A DNA stretch of 64,000 nucleotides from Geobacteraceae bacterium (GCA_029975275.1 JARKPN010000082.1:1-64000); one strand, 5' to 3'; shown: positions 9,013 through 17,581, counted from the stretch's first letter. Program-made: numbers and translations. Notes: generated from the sequence alone by a model not told the origin.

Positions 9013-10056
9013 TCAACCGACCGTAACAAGCGGTTTGACAAGGCCCGGCTTGCCGGCGATGAATTCGCCGATCACCCTTTCGATCCGGTCGAAGGGCACT
9101 GTCTCGGTGAAGATCGGGGTCGGGTCGAGCTTTCCCGCTGCGATCAGTTCCAGAAACACATCCATGTGGCCAAGATCGCCCAATCCCATCCACAGCGAGA
9201 CGTTCTTCTGCAGCAACGCCGCCAGCCTCAATTCGACCGGGCCCGCGGGGATGGCGATCATCGCCACGCGGGCGCCAACGGCGGCCACGGCTTCCCAGGA
9301 ATCGATGGTGGCCTTGACGCCAGCAGCGTCGACCAGCGCCTCAGCGCCGCGACCGCCGGTCAGGTCCGCGACGATACCGGTCGTGTCCTCACGGGACGCA
9401 TCGATGGCATGATCGGCCCCGAGGTTTCTTGCCAGATCGAGCCGGTCAGGGAGCGTGTCGACGGCGATCACGCGAGCCGTCCCGTACAGCCGGGCGGTGT
9501 GGATCGCGGACAGCCCGACCGGCCCGGCTCCGAACACAACCAGCGTCTGGCCCGGGGCGGTGACCGCGTTCTTCACCGCCGTCCATCCGGCGGACAGGAT
9601 GTCGCCCACGGTCAGCGCCTGGGCATCGCTGACACCCTCGGGGATGCGCGACAGGCAGGCGTCGGCCCACGGCACGCGCACGAACTCGGCATGAGCCCCG
9701 CCGAGGCCGCCAAAGGCCGCCCCGGACCCGAAGATCCCTCCCCGCTCACACTTCTGGAACTGTCCTCTTCGGCAGGTCGGACAGCTGCCACACCAGGGGG
9801 CGGCCGGGGCGACGACCCTGTCGCCAGTTTTCAGGTTCTGCACGGCCGGACCCGTCTCGTGGACGACTCCTACGAACTCGTGTCCCAACGTGAAACCCCA
9901 CGGAGTGTTCATATGGCCCGCGAGAATATGGACGTCGGAGCTGCAGACCGTGGTCGCCGTGACTTTCACAATGACGTCGCCGGGGGCCTGTATGGTCGGA
10001 TCGGGACCATTCACGAGAGCGTATGTGTTGGCGTCTGATACGAAGACCTGTCGCAT
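9013..10056 (-). CDS. Zinc-dependent alcohol dehydrogenase (MDR family)
   Basis: 347 residues. The catalytic-zinc residues are visible: C in TTVCSSDVH and HE in GFTLGHEFVG. The structural-zinc cysteines fall in CGSCPTCRRGQFQKC. The Rossmann motif VVFGAGPVGLSAI is at about residues 167-179. The pattern is closest to secondary-alcohol/threonine-dehydrogenase-like enzymes. The start at 10056 has AGGAGG a little upstream. The gene is 477 bp from the Fe-enzyme cluster and may be transcribed separately, but it fits the same theme of alcohol oxidation. Its coding region looks richer in G+C than the surroundings, so acquisition from a high-GC donor is possible. Confidence 0.92.
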   Translation of the reverse strand: MRQVFVSDANTYALVNGPDPTIQAPGDVIVKVTATTVCSSDVHILAGHMNTPWGFTLGHEFVGVVHETGPAVQNLKTGDRVVAPAAPWCGSCPTCRRGQFQKCERGGIFGSGAAFGGLGGAHAEFVRVPWADACLSRIPEGVSDAQALTVGDILSAGWTAVKNAVTAPGQTLVVFGAGPVGLSAIHTARLYGTARVIAVDTLPDRLDLARNLGADHAIDASREDTTGIVADLTGGRGAEALVDAAGVKATIDSWEAVAAVGARVAMIAIPAGPVELRLAALLQKNVSLWMGLGDLGHMDVFLELIAAGKLDPTPIFTETVPFDRIERVIGEFIAGKPGLVKPLVTVG

Positions 10057-10247
10057 GGGAAAACTCCTCCTGTTCGATGATTGGGTGTCCTTTGGTGAAT
10101 CTCCAGGAAAGTCAGAGAGTCAAACCCGACCCGCTGGCTTCCTTGAATGGGCACCCCCTCAAAATCCCACCCAAATGTCGAATATAAATATGTAAAGGGC
10201 GCGCAGGGGTTCGCCTGACATTACAAATACAAAACCGCTCGAACAGA

Positions 10248-11771
10248 TCACTCCGTCAATCCGCCGATGAAGAGAACCGGTGAAGTCCAGGTGGCGTTTC
10301 CTCCGCCCGATATGGAACCCCACTCCACGGATCCTTTCGTAACCTTTACGAGAACCAGGAACTTCTTCCCGCGGAGGACCAGGTCATAGATATTCAGTCC
10401 TTCCTGTGCGGGAATCTTGTTTATTGCCGCCGCAGAAGCGGCCGGATTGAATTGGGGCGTTTCCGTGCCGGGGAAGTCATAGGCTTTCCCCCCGGTATAT
10501 TCGTGTGTATTGAAAGTATATTTCGTTGTATTAAAGCTATCATCCGGCGTTACTATGGACATGTTAAAGGTAACAACGCCTGTTTGAGGATTCTTGTTTC
10601 CCGACGGATTATACGGCGGGGGTGATGTGGTATCGTCAAGCAACGTGATCGTGAGTCTGTCGATCCGGCCGCCGAGGTCCGCAAGGATATGGTTGTACCT
10701 GTCGGTAAAAGGAAAGCCATACGCGCCGGGATAGATCTCGGCGATAATCTTTGCGTATTTATTGTACGAAGTGCCCTGGAAGGGAGCGCCTGTCCACCAG
10801 GTCGTGCTGTCATTCGCGCCGGGTTTGACAAATCCCAGGTTGAATCCGGTAACGAGGTCTCTGTAAACCGCCGAATAAATGTCATTATCCGCAACGTGAC
10901 GCATTTCCCCATCCACGGTATATGCGCCGTTACAGGTGTAAATCCCGTTATGGTTTATCAGATCCGTCTTGCTGTACATAAGGCTTGTCATCGGGATTGT
11001 AATGGTATGGCCGCCTTCGCTCAGCGTAATTGCATCGGCTGAAAATGAACCGGTAAAGTGATAACTCCGGGAAGGAGTTCCGTAAAAGACTCCGGCAATG
11101 GTAAGGGTTGACTGATTCAAGGTGGAAAGGTAGGCGTCAAACCCATCGTATGCCCCCGGACTTTTTACCGGAGAGAGGATCCTCACGATCTCGGTTCCAC
11201 TTGTTCCGCCCTTGATTACCGCGGAAGGAGGGTCGGACAGGATACCGGTAAGTGCGGCTTCAATCTTCTTTCCCGTCTGGTTCTCGGCAAGCGTCAGGTG
11301 TTCTATGGTCGTTCCCTGGATGGATGTGTCCAGAATCATCGGTATCGAGTAGAAATCAACGGCGGTAAGGTTTGCTTTCCCGCCGTCGCCATACGTCAGC
11401 TCTACTTTGTCAAAGCGGGTTTTGTAGTCCGCGTCGGCCGGATTGGCGCCATCCGGCGCATCCGAAGAAAGGGCCTTATCGTAGGATATATAGATGCGCC
11501 CCGACTTCACGGAAGTGAGGCTGAAATCGGTTGATTTTCCGTTGAGAACCGAAACATTGTTTTTATCTACGGTCAGGGGATTGCCTGTAAATCTGACATA
11601 TGCGGTTCGCCCCGATTTATTGAGCACGGTTACCGTCAATCCGTGGAATGAACCAAGCTCGACAGTATCCCGGCTGTCGTCGGAAGAAGAGCACGCGGAA
11701 AGACCGAGAAAAAACAAAGCTACGAAAAAAACGCCGAGTCTCTGCCACATCCTTCTTAACCCCTTTTGCAT
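10248..11771 (-). CDS. Lipoprotein with GH64-like (beta-1,3-glucanase / thaumatin-like) domain
   Basis: 507 residues. A signal peptide ends in the lipobox GLSAC, so the protein is lipid anchored. The body follows the order seen in glycoside hydrolase family 64: a thaumatin-like first part (SGRIYISYDKAL, then DKVELTYGDGG and TAVDFYSIPMIL), and a later part (YNKYAKIIAEIY, AYGFPFTDRYNH, RLTITLL). GH64 enzymes cut laminarin-type beta-1,3-glucans into pentasaccharides. The start at 11771 follows GGAGGG. Catalytic residues could not be assigned by eye, so hydrolytic activity is unproven; binding to glucan is an alternative. It is a single gene with a long upstream gap. Confidence 0.7.
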   Translation of the reverse strand: MQKGLRRMWQRLGVFFVALFFLGLSACSSSDDSRDTVELGSFHGLTVTVLNKSGRTAYVRFTGNPLTVDKNNVSVLNGKSTDFSLTSVKSGRIYISYDKALSSDAPDGANPADADYKTRFDKVELTYGDGGKANLTAVDFYSIPMILDTSIQGTTIEHLTLAENQTGKKIEAALTGILSDPPSAVIKGGTSGTEIVRILSPVKSPGAYDGFDAYLSTLNQSTLTIAGVFYGTPSRSYHFTGSFSADAITLSEGGHTITIPMTSLMYSKTDLINHNGIYTCNGAYTVDGEMRHVADNDIYSAVYRDLVTGFNLGFVKPGANDSTTWWTGAPFQGTSYNKYAKIIAEIYPGAYGFPFTDRYNHILADLGGRIDRLTITLLDDTTSPPPYNPSGNKNPQTGVVTFNMSIVTPDDSFNTTKYTFNTHEYTGGKAYDFPGTETPQFNPAASAAAINKIPAQEGLNIYDLVLRGKKFLVLVKVTKGSVEWGSISGGGNATWTSPVLFIGGLTE

Positions 11772-11905
11772 GTCATACCCTCCAAGACGTTTTGATCACC
11801 AGTACGAATGCAACCGAACCCGGAAAAGAGGGCGGGCATCATGGTAATCACATATCAAGCAGCCCTTATCCAGTCTGCAGCCGTTTTCACCGACATTACG
11901 CAGCA

Positions 11906-12127
11906 TTATTTGATGGATATAAAATCAATATCCTCGATTTCTTCATCGACGATTTTTACGTCATATTCCACGGGAGTGTATGCAGCCGGGGTTGACAGAG
12001 CAAGGGGTATAGCGAATGTCGGTTTTTTGTGTGACGGGAGGGTGAAAAGCGGACCTGTGACATGCGCTGAGGGCAAGTCACGCCCGGTATCATTGAAACA
12101 ACATGGGTTTACGAAAAGTATTTTCAT
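11906..12127 (-). pseudogene. Remnant of a B12-binding radical SAM protein N-terminus
   Basis: 73 codons on the minus strand begin MKILFVNPCCF and continue to PLALSTPAAYTPVEYDVKIV then DEEIEDIDF before a TAA. This is the opening beta-alpha unit of B12-binding domains that precede radical SAM domains. The usual next segment (a glycine-rich cobalamin loop, then CxxxCxxC) is absent, so only the first strand-helix region remains. The ribosome site is weak. I read it as a decayed gene tip. Confidence 0.5.
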
Positions 12128-12653
12128 TCGAACCGGTCTTTTGAATTTTGCGAATCACAATAGCGCTCATATACGGAACTGTCAATCCGTCAGTCGCGAA
12201 CTGTCATGATGTCTGCGTCAAAGACGGCTCTCCAAGGGCCGTGTGAAAACGGGTTGGCACCTTGGCAATAAATAGAAGCTGGCATTTCTCATTTCCTGAC
12301 GTTTCATCCTGTTTTCCCTTATCTCATTCCATATTCATAACTAATTGACAATACGTAAGTTTTCAGATATTTTCGTCACAGCGTGTTTCTGTACGCTCAT
12401 TAGCTTGTCATCACAATATAGGCCGCGCGGACCAAAGAGAGGCCATGCGAAAACCACCTGTGGAACGGGAAAAATCACCGCCACCGTGCCGGGGTCGGCA
12501 CGGAACACCATGAAATTCGCCAGACAGATGTTCAAATATGCCTGCCGACAGGAATGGGCCGAAATTCAGCCGTTCATCGAGATTACAGCATGGTGCCGAA
12601 GATCGCCATCTCGATGATGACGAGATCGTCACGGCATGGGATGAAATCGGCCA

Positions 12654-12874
12654 AGCATCGTGCTCCCGCAAAATCAAACGCGCCTTGAAACTCATAGTGG
12701 TCACGGCTCAACGCCGGGTGAGGTCGCCCAGATGCACCGTGACCAAATCAAGGGGAGATGGGGGACCATCCCTGCTGAGGTGGCGCAGAAAAACGGGAAG
12801 CGCTCGAAAAATGGGAAGGCCTCCTCCTTGACATACTGAATGCAAAACCCGGAATTGGCGGAAAGCTATTTTAA
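12654..12874 (+). pseudogene. Frameshifted tail of an unrecognised gene
   Basis: Two frames join end to end. The first reads through GEVAQMHRDQIKGRWGTIPA to about 12790; the second continues EALEKWEGLLLDILNAKPG and stops with TAA at 12872-12874. They meet at a run of five A (12789-12793), so a one-base slip in that run would restore one reading frame. Composition and codon use on both sides look coding. No family was recognised. The rest of the gap between 12128 and 12653 shows only chance frames. Confidence 0.4.
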
Positions 12875-12898
12875 CTGGACTTCAGGGAGAAGATCAAT

Positions 12899-13798
12899 TT
12901 GAGCGAGAATACGTTACCACAGAAAAATCCCGGTCGTGGTGGCATTTGGTATGTGTTGGCAGCAGCAGTGTTGTGGGGAACGACTGGCACGTCTCAAGGA
13001 TTGGCACCTGCCGGAGTGGAACCGACCACTATAGGGGCCGTTCGCCTGGCCATCGGAGGACTTGCTCTGTTGATGTCAGCAATACTCCGGGGTAGCTTTA
13101 AAGGAGGTGGGCGGTGGCCAATTTTCGGAACGCTAGCCTCTGCTTTTTTTGTAGCTGGTTATCAACTCTGTTTTTTTGCAGGAGTCGCTCGTACTGGCGT
13201 TGCTGCCGGAACAATGGTAGCAATCGGAACCGCACCAGTAGCTGCCGGAGTACTGGGTTATCTGATCCGACGAGAGCACGTTGGCCCTCATTGGATGGCA
13301 GCGACACTTCTCTCGGTGGTCGGATGTGCTCTTCTAGCAGCCAGTGGTGAAGGACTTCAGGGCAATGCACCAGGAATTGTGCTGGCGTTAGGGGCCGGAC
13401 TTTCTTATGCTGCCTATACGGTAAGCATTAAAGGACTGTTAGATCAACATACACCTGATGCTGTCATGGCAATAGTTTTTTGTCTGGCAGCATTGTTATT
13501 ATCCCCACTGCTTTTTTCAACAGATCTCGGCTGGTTGGCTGAACCGCGTGGTATGACAGTGGCACTGCACTTGGGAGTTTTGGCGACGGCGATTTCCTAT
13601 GGACTATTTGCCCGAGGCCTAAAGAACATCAGCGTAGGTACAGCCGCCACCCTTTCGCTCGCAGAACCATTTACCGCAACAATATTGGGCGTTGTAATTT
13701 TAGGAGAACGTCTGGGGCTATCGCAGGTGTTTGGTGTAGTGCTGTTATTCAGCGGCCTAGTATTGTTGGCACTTAGAGAGAAAAAAACAAAACAATGA
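12899..13798 (+). CDS. EamA/DMT-family transporter
   Basis: 299 residues with about ten hydrophobic segments and two tandem EamA repeats; LWGTTGTSQGLAP in the first and SYAAYTVSIKGLLDQH at the start of the second are typical. Members export amino acids, nucleobases or other small metabolites across the inner membrane. The start is a TTG at 12899 with GGGAG about ten bases upstream; a GTG at residue 19 is the alternative but would cut into the first helix. Base composition is clearly lower in G+C than the flanking genes and no partner gene is nearby, which suggests horizontal arrival. Confidence 0.85.
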   Translation: MSENTLPQKNPGRGGIWYVLAAAVLWGTTGTSQGLAPAGVEPTTIGAVRLAIGGLALLMSAILRGSFKGGGRWPIFGTLASAFFVAGYQLCFFAGVARTGVAAGTMVAIGTAPVAAGVLGYLIRREHVGPHWMAATLLSVVGCALLAASGEGLQGNAPGIVLALGAGLSYAAYTVSIKGLLDQHTPDAVMAIVFCLAALLLSPLLFSTDLGWLAEPRGMTVALHLGVLATAISYGLFARGLKNISVGTAATLSLAEPFTATILGVVILGERLGLSQVFGVVLLFSGLVLLALREKKTKQ

Positions 13799-13818
13799 GC
13801 TTAGCTTACGGAGAAACA

Positions 13819-15171
13819 TCACAGTAAAATTACTGAGTTTTTACCCCCCTCTTCCAGGTAGTCCGCCGCATCTTCCAGACCAAGGGCCAGAAACGTCGCT
13901 TCATATCCTTTATACGAGTCCAGCAGCCTGTCCGCTTTTCTTTTCAGGGCATCCAGATTTATCCTCGCCTTGTTCATCTTGATTTCGGCTACGGTAAGCA
14001 ACTTCTTCATATTGTTGACTGCCACCAGGTCGATTTCATTCTGGTTACCCTTCTCCCAATAGGAACCGATGACATTGAAATTGCCGCTTGCGGCAAAAAG
14101 TTCGTGAAAGAACCTCTCCAGCATCAAGCCCGTCCAGGTGGCGTAATCCCTGTCGATAATTTCCCTGAGATAGGAATAGTTGCCTGTTTCGACGGCGGAC
14201 CGGTTGCGGAAAATGAACCTGAACCAGAAATTGAGAAAGTTGTCGTTGATGAAGTATTTCAGCAGTCGGGCATTGGGTCGGGCATTGACAGGCTTCCGTC
14301 GCGAGATGATCCCGTAGTCCTGCTCCAGCCTTGCCAGGTATGCTCCGGCATGAATCTCCAGGATGGACTCAATCTCGGTCCGGGCGGTCTTGCCGCTCGC
14401 TATCAGCTCAAGGATGGAAAAATAGGTGCCGTACTCCCTGCCGAACTCTTCGACCAGGAGGTTCTTTCCCTCGTTGATGAAGGGAGAGTTCTCGTTGAGC
14501 ATGAGATTCAGCATCTCGTCGTAGGAAAATGCGCTGTTTGATGCCAGAATTTCAAGATACTTTGGAAGCCCTCCGGTCAGTGCGTAGCAGTCGAAAAGCG
14601 ATTTCAGGTCGTCTCTGCCGTGGTCGCGCAGCACGGTCCGGATGTTCCTGATGGAAAACGGCCTGAGCACCAGGATGCGGTCGGCCCGACCGAAGAGGGG
14701 CTCCTTGGCTTCCTCGAAGATCCGGTGCATGAGGGAATATACGGAACCGATGCATATCAGGTTCATCCTGCACGTGGACTTGGTCACGTCCCACAGGTGC
14801 TGGATTTCGGAGTAGACGGCGGGGTTGATGGCGTAAAACTCCTGGAACTCGTCGATAATCAGGATAAAGCGCTCCTTTTTCGCCAGGTCAAGCAGGAGGG
14901 CGAAGACATCCCTGAAGTGCCTGAACTCGCCGTAAACGGGAATCTCGAATGTATTCCTGATCTCTTCGACATATTCGGCGCACAGCAGGGGTTCGGACTT
15001 CTTGGAAACAAAGAGGTAGAGGGAGCGATGGCCCCTTGCGAACTCCAGCGCCAGCATTGTTTTACCCACCCGTCTTCTCCCGGTTATGACAGTCATGCGG
15101 GCGGTATCGTTCGCCTGTTCATACAGCGTACCCAGTTCGGCAAGTTCGCTTTCACGGTTGTAGAATTTCAT
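13819..15171 (-). CDS. AAA ATPase with C-terminal DUF234 nuclease-like domain
   Basis: 450 residues. Walker A GRRRVGKTM is at about residues 30-38 and Walker B-like LIIDEFQEF near 104-112. A winged-helix region follows at about 240-300. The C-terminal part carries EIDLVAVNN and VAEIKMN, the D...ExK pattern of a restriction-endonuclease-like fold. This is the archaeal-type ATPase_2 plus DUF234 architecture, of unknown function, often mobile in genomes. The start at 15171 is followed by FYNRESELAELGTLYEQ, the usual family opening. A 26-bp perfect palindrome lies 57 bp upstream. A relic containing parts of this gene is found at 34530-34742. Confidence 0.88.
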   Translation of the reverse strand: MKFYNRESELAELGTLYEQANDTARMTVITGRRRVGKTMLALEFARGHRSLYLFVSKKSEPLLCAEYVEEIRNTFEIPVYGEFRHFRDVFALLLDLAKKERFILIIDEFQEFYAINPAVYSEIQHLWDVTKSTCRMNLICIGSVYSLMHRIFEEAKEPLFGRADRILVLRPFSIRNIRTVLRDHGRDDLKSLFDCYALTGGLPKYLEILASNSAFSYDEMLNLMLNENSPFINEGKNLLVEEFGREYGTYFSILELIASGKTARTEIESILEIHAGAYLARLEQDYGIISRRKPVNARPNARLLKYFINDNFLNFWFRFIFRNRSAVETGNYSYLREIIDRDYATWTGLMLERFFHELFAASGNFNVIGSYWEKGNQNEIDLVAVNNMKKLLTVAEIKMNKARINLDALKRKADRLLDSYKGYEATFLALGLEDAADYLEEGGKNSVILL

Positions 15172-15227
15172 GCGGAATCCTCGTATACGTCATGGCAAAC
15201 TATGTCGCAAGAAACAACGTATTTCTA

Positions 15228-15253
15228 GTTACCGTAACCATTATTACGGTAAC
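15228..15253. promoter_or_regulatory. Perfect palindrome upstream of the DUF234 ATPase gene
   Basis: Arms GTTACCGTAA (15228-15237) and TTACGGTAAC (15244-15253) flank a 6-base centre. It lies 57 bp before the minus-strand start at 15171. The symmetry fits an operator for a dimeric regulator; no U-run follows, so a terminator is unlikely. Confidence 0.5.
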
Positions 15254-15327
15254 AGCATAATCTTTTCAACGAAAAATTCTATCGCCATGCACGTCGATAT
15301 GGCTGCGGTATATTTCCTTATACGCTG

Positions 15328-15516
15328 ATGTTCACATCTGGATCCGCCTTTTTCATTTTCACCGACCCGTTCCGGCATCAGCGCCGCAATGGGTTTTTTC
15401 TCTCCTTCTGGTTCGGGGTGAGAAGGAGGAATCTCGCCGCGGCCGCGGCATTCTTCTCCCTGGCGTTGCTGGTCACTTTCGCGACTCCACTGTTGAGGCT
15501 CCTAGGACTCCTCTGA
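15328..15516 (+). CDS. Possible small membrane peptide
   Basis: 62 codons ending in a hydrophobic tail (LALLVTFATPLLRLLG) just before the ribosome site of the next gene. There is no clear ribosome site before its ATG. It could be translationally coupled to the gene at 15526, or be a chance frame in G+C-rich DNA. Confidence 0.25.
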   Translation: MFTSGSAFFIFTDPFRHQRRNGFFLSFWFGVRRRNLAAAAAFFSLALLVTFATPLLRLLGLL

Positions 15517-15525
15517 GGGGGAAGC

Positions 15526-16263
15526 ATGTCGGGCAAGAACAACTCAAGCGGCTCAAGCGACATCATCCCGGTCCAGTCCATCGCGGCGGAGACCCGTCCC
15601 CAAGGGCTCATCGAGGCAGTCTCCACCATCAAGTACTACCACGCCCAGAAAAAGCGGGGCACCATCCTGTCGTCCGGGTTCTTTACCCTGAAACAGAAGA
15701 TCGAGTACTTCGAGGTGGGGTTCCGGGGTTCGTTCATCTCCGGGCTGATCACAGCCATGATCACCCCATTTGCCATCGCGGTGGTAGAGAGGATGATACC
15801 GGTGTTCGGCTCCTCCTCCCCCACCGCCTTCGACACCTGCTTCATCTTCCTCCTGGCCTTCGGCTTCACCCTGGGGTACGCCTGTTTCATCGCCCGGGTC
15901 GCGTCCCTCTACATCGGGCCGTACACCAGGAGCATGATCCGGAACTTCGTGGGCGGGGTGATAACCGGGGCGGCCTGCAAGATGATCATCGCCTTCATCT
16001 TCTTCCACTTCCTCTACATGGTGGTGCTCACCAGGAAACATGTGATCGGATTGCTCCTCAGGTTCGGGAAGGACCTGAAGACCGAGACGTTCATCGCAAG
16101 CTACCAATGGATAACGAAGTTCAGGCCGGTGCTGCTCACGGCATCCTACCTGATAGTCGTCACCACAACCGTATTTGTCATGCTGCCGCTGGTCGCCATG
16201 TTCATCATTTCCCTGCGGAACCGAAGACTGGAAAAACTGAAGGCGATCGTGGAAAACCGCTGA
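15526..16263 (+). CDS. Hypothetical inner-membrane protein
   Basis: 245 residues with a 65-residue soluble N-terminus and four hydrophobic segments at about 68-88, 102-128, 143-168 and 201-230, then a short basic tail (RNRRLEKLKA). No family is recognised. The start at 15526 follows GAGGGGGAAGC. The next frame begins 12 bp downstream with its own ribosome site, so the two are likely co-transcribed. A role in envelope or transport is only a guess from topology. Confidence 0.8.
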   Translation: MSGKNNSSGSSDIIPVQSIAAETRPQGLIEAVSTIKYYHAQKKRGTILSSGFFTLKQKIEYFEVGFRGSFISGLITAMITPFAIAVVERMIPVFGSSSPTAFDTCFIFLLAFGFTLGYACFIARVASLYIGPYTRSMIRNFVGGVITGAACKMIIAFIFFHFLYMVVLTRKHVIGLLLRFGKDLKTETFIASYQWITKFRPVLLTASYLIVVTTTVFVMLPLVAMFIISLRNRRLEKLKAIVENR

Positions 16264-16274
16264 AGGAGGGTCAT

Positions 16275-16383
16275 ATGGCCGAGAGAAAAGAAGCAAGAAA
16301 GGAACGAATGACGAGAGAGGAGAGGACGGAGAGACAGAAACAGCGGCTCGAGCGGAAGATGGAGCTGGCCCGGCGGGAAGAAC
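16275..16383 (+). other. Highly charged N-terminal segment in a different frame from the gene at 16384
   Basis: An ATG with a strong GAAGGAGGGTCAT leader opens a frame encoding about 37 residues made almost wholly of R, K and E (MAERKEARKERMTREERTER and on to ELARREEH), a clear charged coiled-coil start. The frame stays open to 16694, but after about 16380 it turns into a Gly/Pro/Arg-rich product with poor codon pattern, while the +1 frame becomes coding. It is probably the true 5' end of the following gene, displaced by a one-base frameshift. Confidence 0.45.
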
Positions 16384-16698
16384 ATGGGAATCGTCTCCTG
16401 GAAAACCCTGGACTCCTTGGACTTCATCCGCCTGTTCGGCACCACCGATTTCATGCTGAGTCTCGTCCGGGGAAACATGGGCCGGAAGGGGAAGATCGAC
16501 GTGGCCCGGGCGGCGAAGTTCCTGGCCGAGGCGGAACGAATCAAGGAGGAGCTCAACCTGCTCAACGCCGAGATGTGCCGGGAACTGGGGAGGGAGTACA
16601 GACAAGCGCATGGATTCGAGAATCCGCTGAAGGAGGAGAAGTTGGACCCGCCGGACGAAACAATCGAAAACGGTGGTGGAATTCCGGCCTGTGAATAG
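16384..16698 (+). CDS. Small hypothetical protein, likely frameshifted at its 5' end
   Basis: 104 residues beginning MGIVSWKTLDSL, with a hydrophobic patch and a helical charged tail (EAERIKEELNLLNAEM, then CRELGREY). G or C fills most third codon positions, in contrast to the overlapping frame. The ribosome site before 16384 is weak (GGGAAGAAC), whereas the strong one belongs to the ATG at 16275 in another frame. A single-base correction near 16380 would fuse the charged N-terminus to this protein, giving about 140 residues. No family was recognised. Confidence 0.5.
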   Translation: MGIVSWKTLDSLDFIRLFGTTDFMLSLVRGNMGRKGKIDVARAAKFLAEAERIKEELNLLNAEMCRELGREYRQAHGFENPLKEEKLDPPDETIENGGGIPACE

Positions 16699-16744
16699 CC
16701 GAATTCAGGGTTTATTGACTGATGCACATCTAGATGGCAGCCCC

Positions 16745-17581
16745 CTACCCTTCCTCCTTCAGAATATACCCGATGCCGCGCACGGTGTGGATGAGTCGTT
16801 TGTCCTTGCCCCTGTCGAGTTTTTTCCTCAGGTAGTTGACGTACACGTCGATAATGTTGGTGAATTTATCGAAGCTCCCTTGCCAGACTTCATCCGCAAT
16901 CATATTACGGGTGAGGACCTGGTTCGGGTGGCGGACGAAGTATTCCAGGAGGTCGTATTCCTTTACCATAAGGTCAAGCAGCACCTCGCCCCGTCAGGCC
17001 TTGTGGAGGACCGGATCGATGCAGAGGTCGGCGAAGTGGATCTTCGCGCCCCGTTCCTGTTCACTTCTGCGCTGGAGTGCCTTGACGCGCGCCAGGAGTT
17101 CGGCAAAGGCGAACGGCTTCTTCAGGTAGTCGTCCGCGCCTGCGTTGAGACCGGCGACGATATCTTCCACCGAGTCCTTTACCGTAAGCATCAGGACTGG
17201 GATGAGGATCTTCTTGCCCCGAAGTTCCCTGACCATGGTGAGACCGTCTTTCTTCGGTAGCACGACATCGAGGATAACGAGACCATACGTCCCGTCCAGG
17301 ATCCGTTGGTAGCCCGTCTCACCGTCGTAAACAACGTCAACCTCATATTTCTCTTCTTCAAGGCCGCGCTGGATAAATTTTGCAATCTTTTTGTCATCTT
17401 CCACTACTAGTGTCCTGTGCGGCTAATTCCTTCCTTACAATTCCGGGCCTTTTGGCCCCTGGCCGCGTTCCGGCTCCTCGGCTTAGACCCCGCTAGGCCT
17501 GTGTCGCCGCGCCTTGCCAGAAACCAAAATTCCTCGGAATTCTTGCGGTGAACGAACCGCACAGGACACTAGAATCTTCAT
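16745..17581 (-). pseudogene. OmpR-family response regulator, broken by a MITE and a nonsense codon
   Basis: Removing the element at 17410-17569 and one TA copy joins ATGAAGATTC to TAGTAGTGGAAGAT, giving MKILVVEDDKKIAKF, a standard receiver start, with GGAG upstream. The receiver domain follows with the phosphate-accepting Asp in VILDVVLPKKDG and Lys in DDYLKKPFAF. After IDPVLHKA comes an in-frame TGA (16994-16996) where relatives usually have Trp, and then the winged helix continues intact in the same frame (VKEYDLLEYFVRHPNQVLTR, then GSFDKFTNIIDVYVNYLRKK). The restored gene has 225 codons. No histidine kinase gene is adjacent, so the regulator was already an orphan or lost its partner. Confidence 0.88.
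17410..17569. mobile_element. 160-bp MITE with TA target duplication
   Basis: The ends are perfect 13-bp inverted repeats GTGTCCTGTGCGG (17410) and CCGCACAGGACAC (17569), flanked by TA on both sides (17408-17409 and 17570-17571). It has no coding frame. TA duplication points to mobilisation by an IS630/Tc1-mariner-type transposase; no such transposase is in the window. It sits in codon 4 of the response-regulator gene. Confidence 0.85.

Noticed and set aside
8920-10038. A 372-codon plus-strand frame opposite the Zn-alcohol dehydrogenase
   Set aside because: It is antisense to a clear gene, has no ribosome site, and its product has the Gly/Arg/Asp bias of a shadow frame in G+C-rich DNA.
12345-12653. 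Overlapping short frames on both strands in the gap before the EamA gene
   Set aside because: They are mutually antisense, lack start sites and show no recognisable protein; only the tail from 12654 has coding character.
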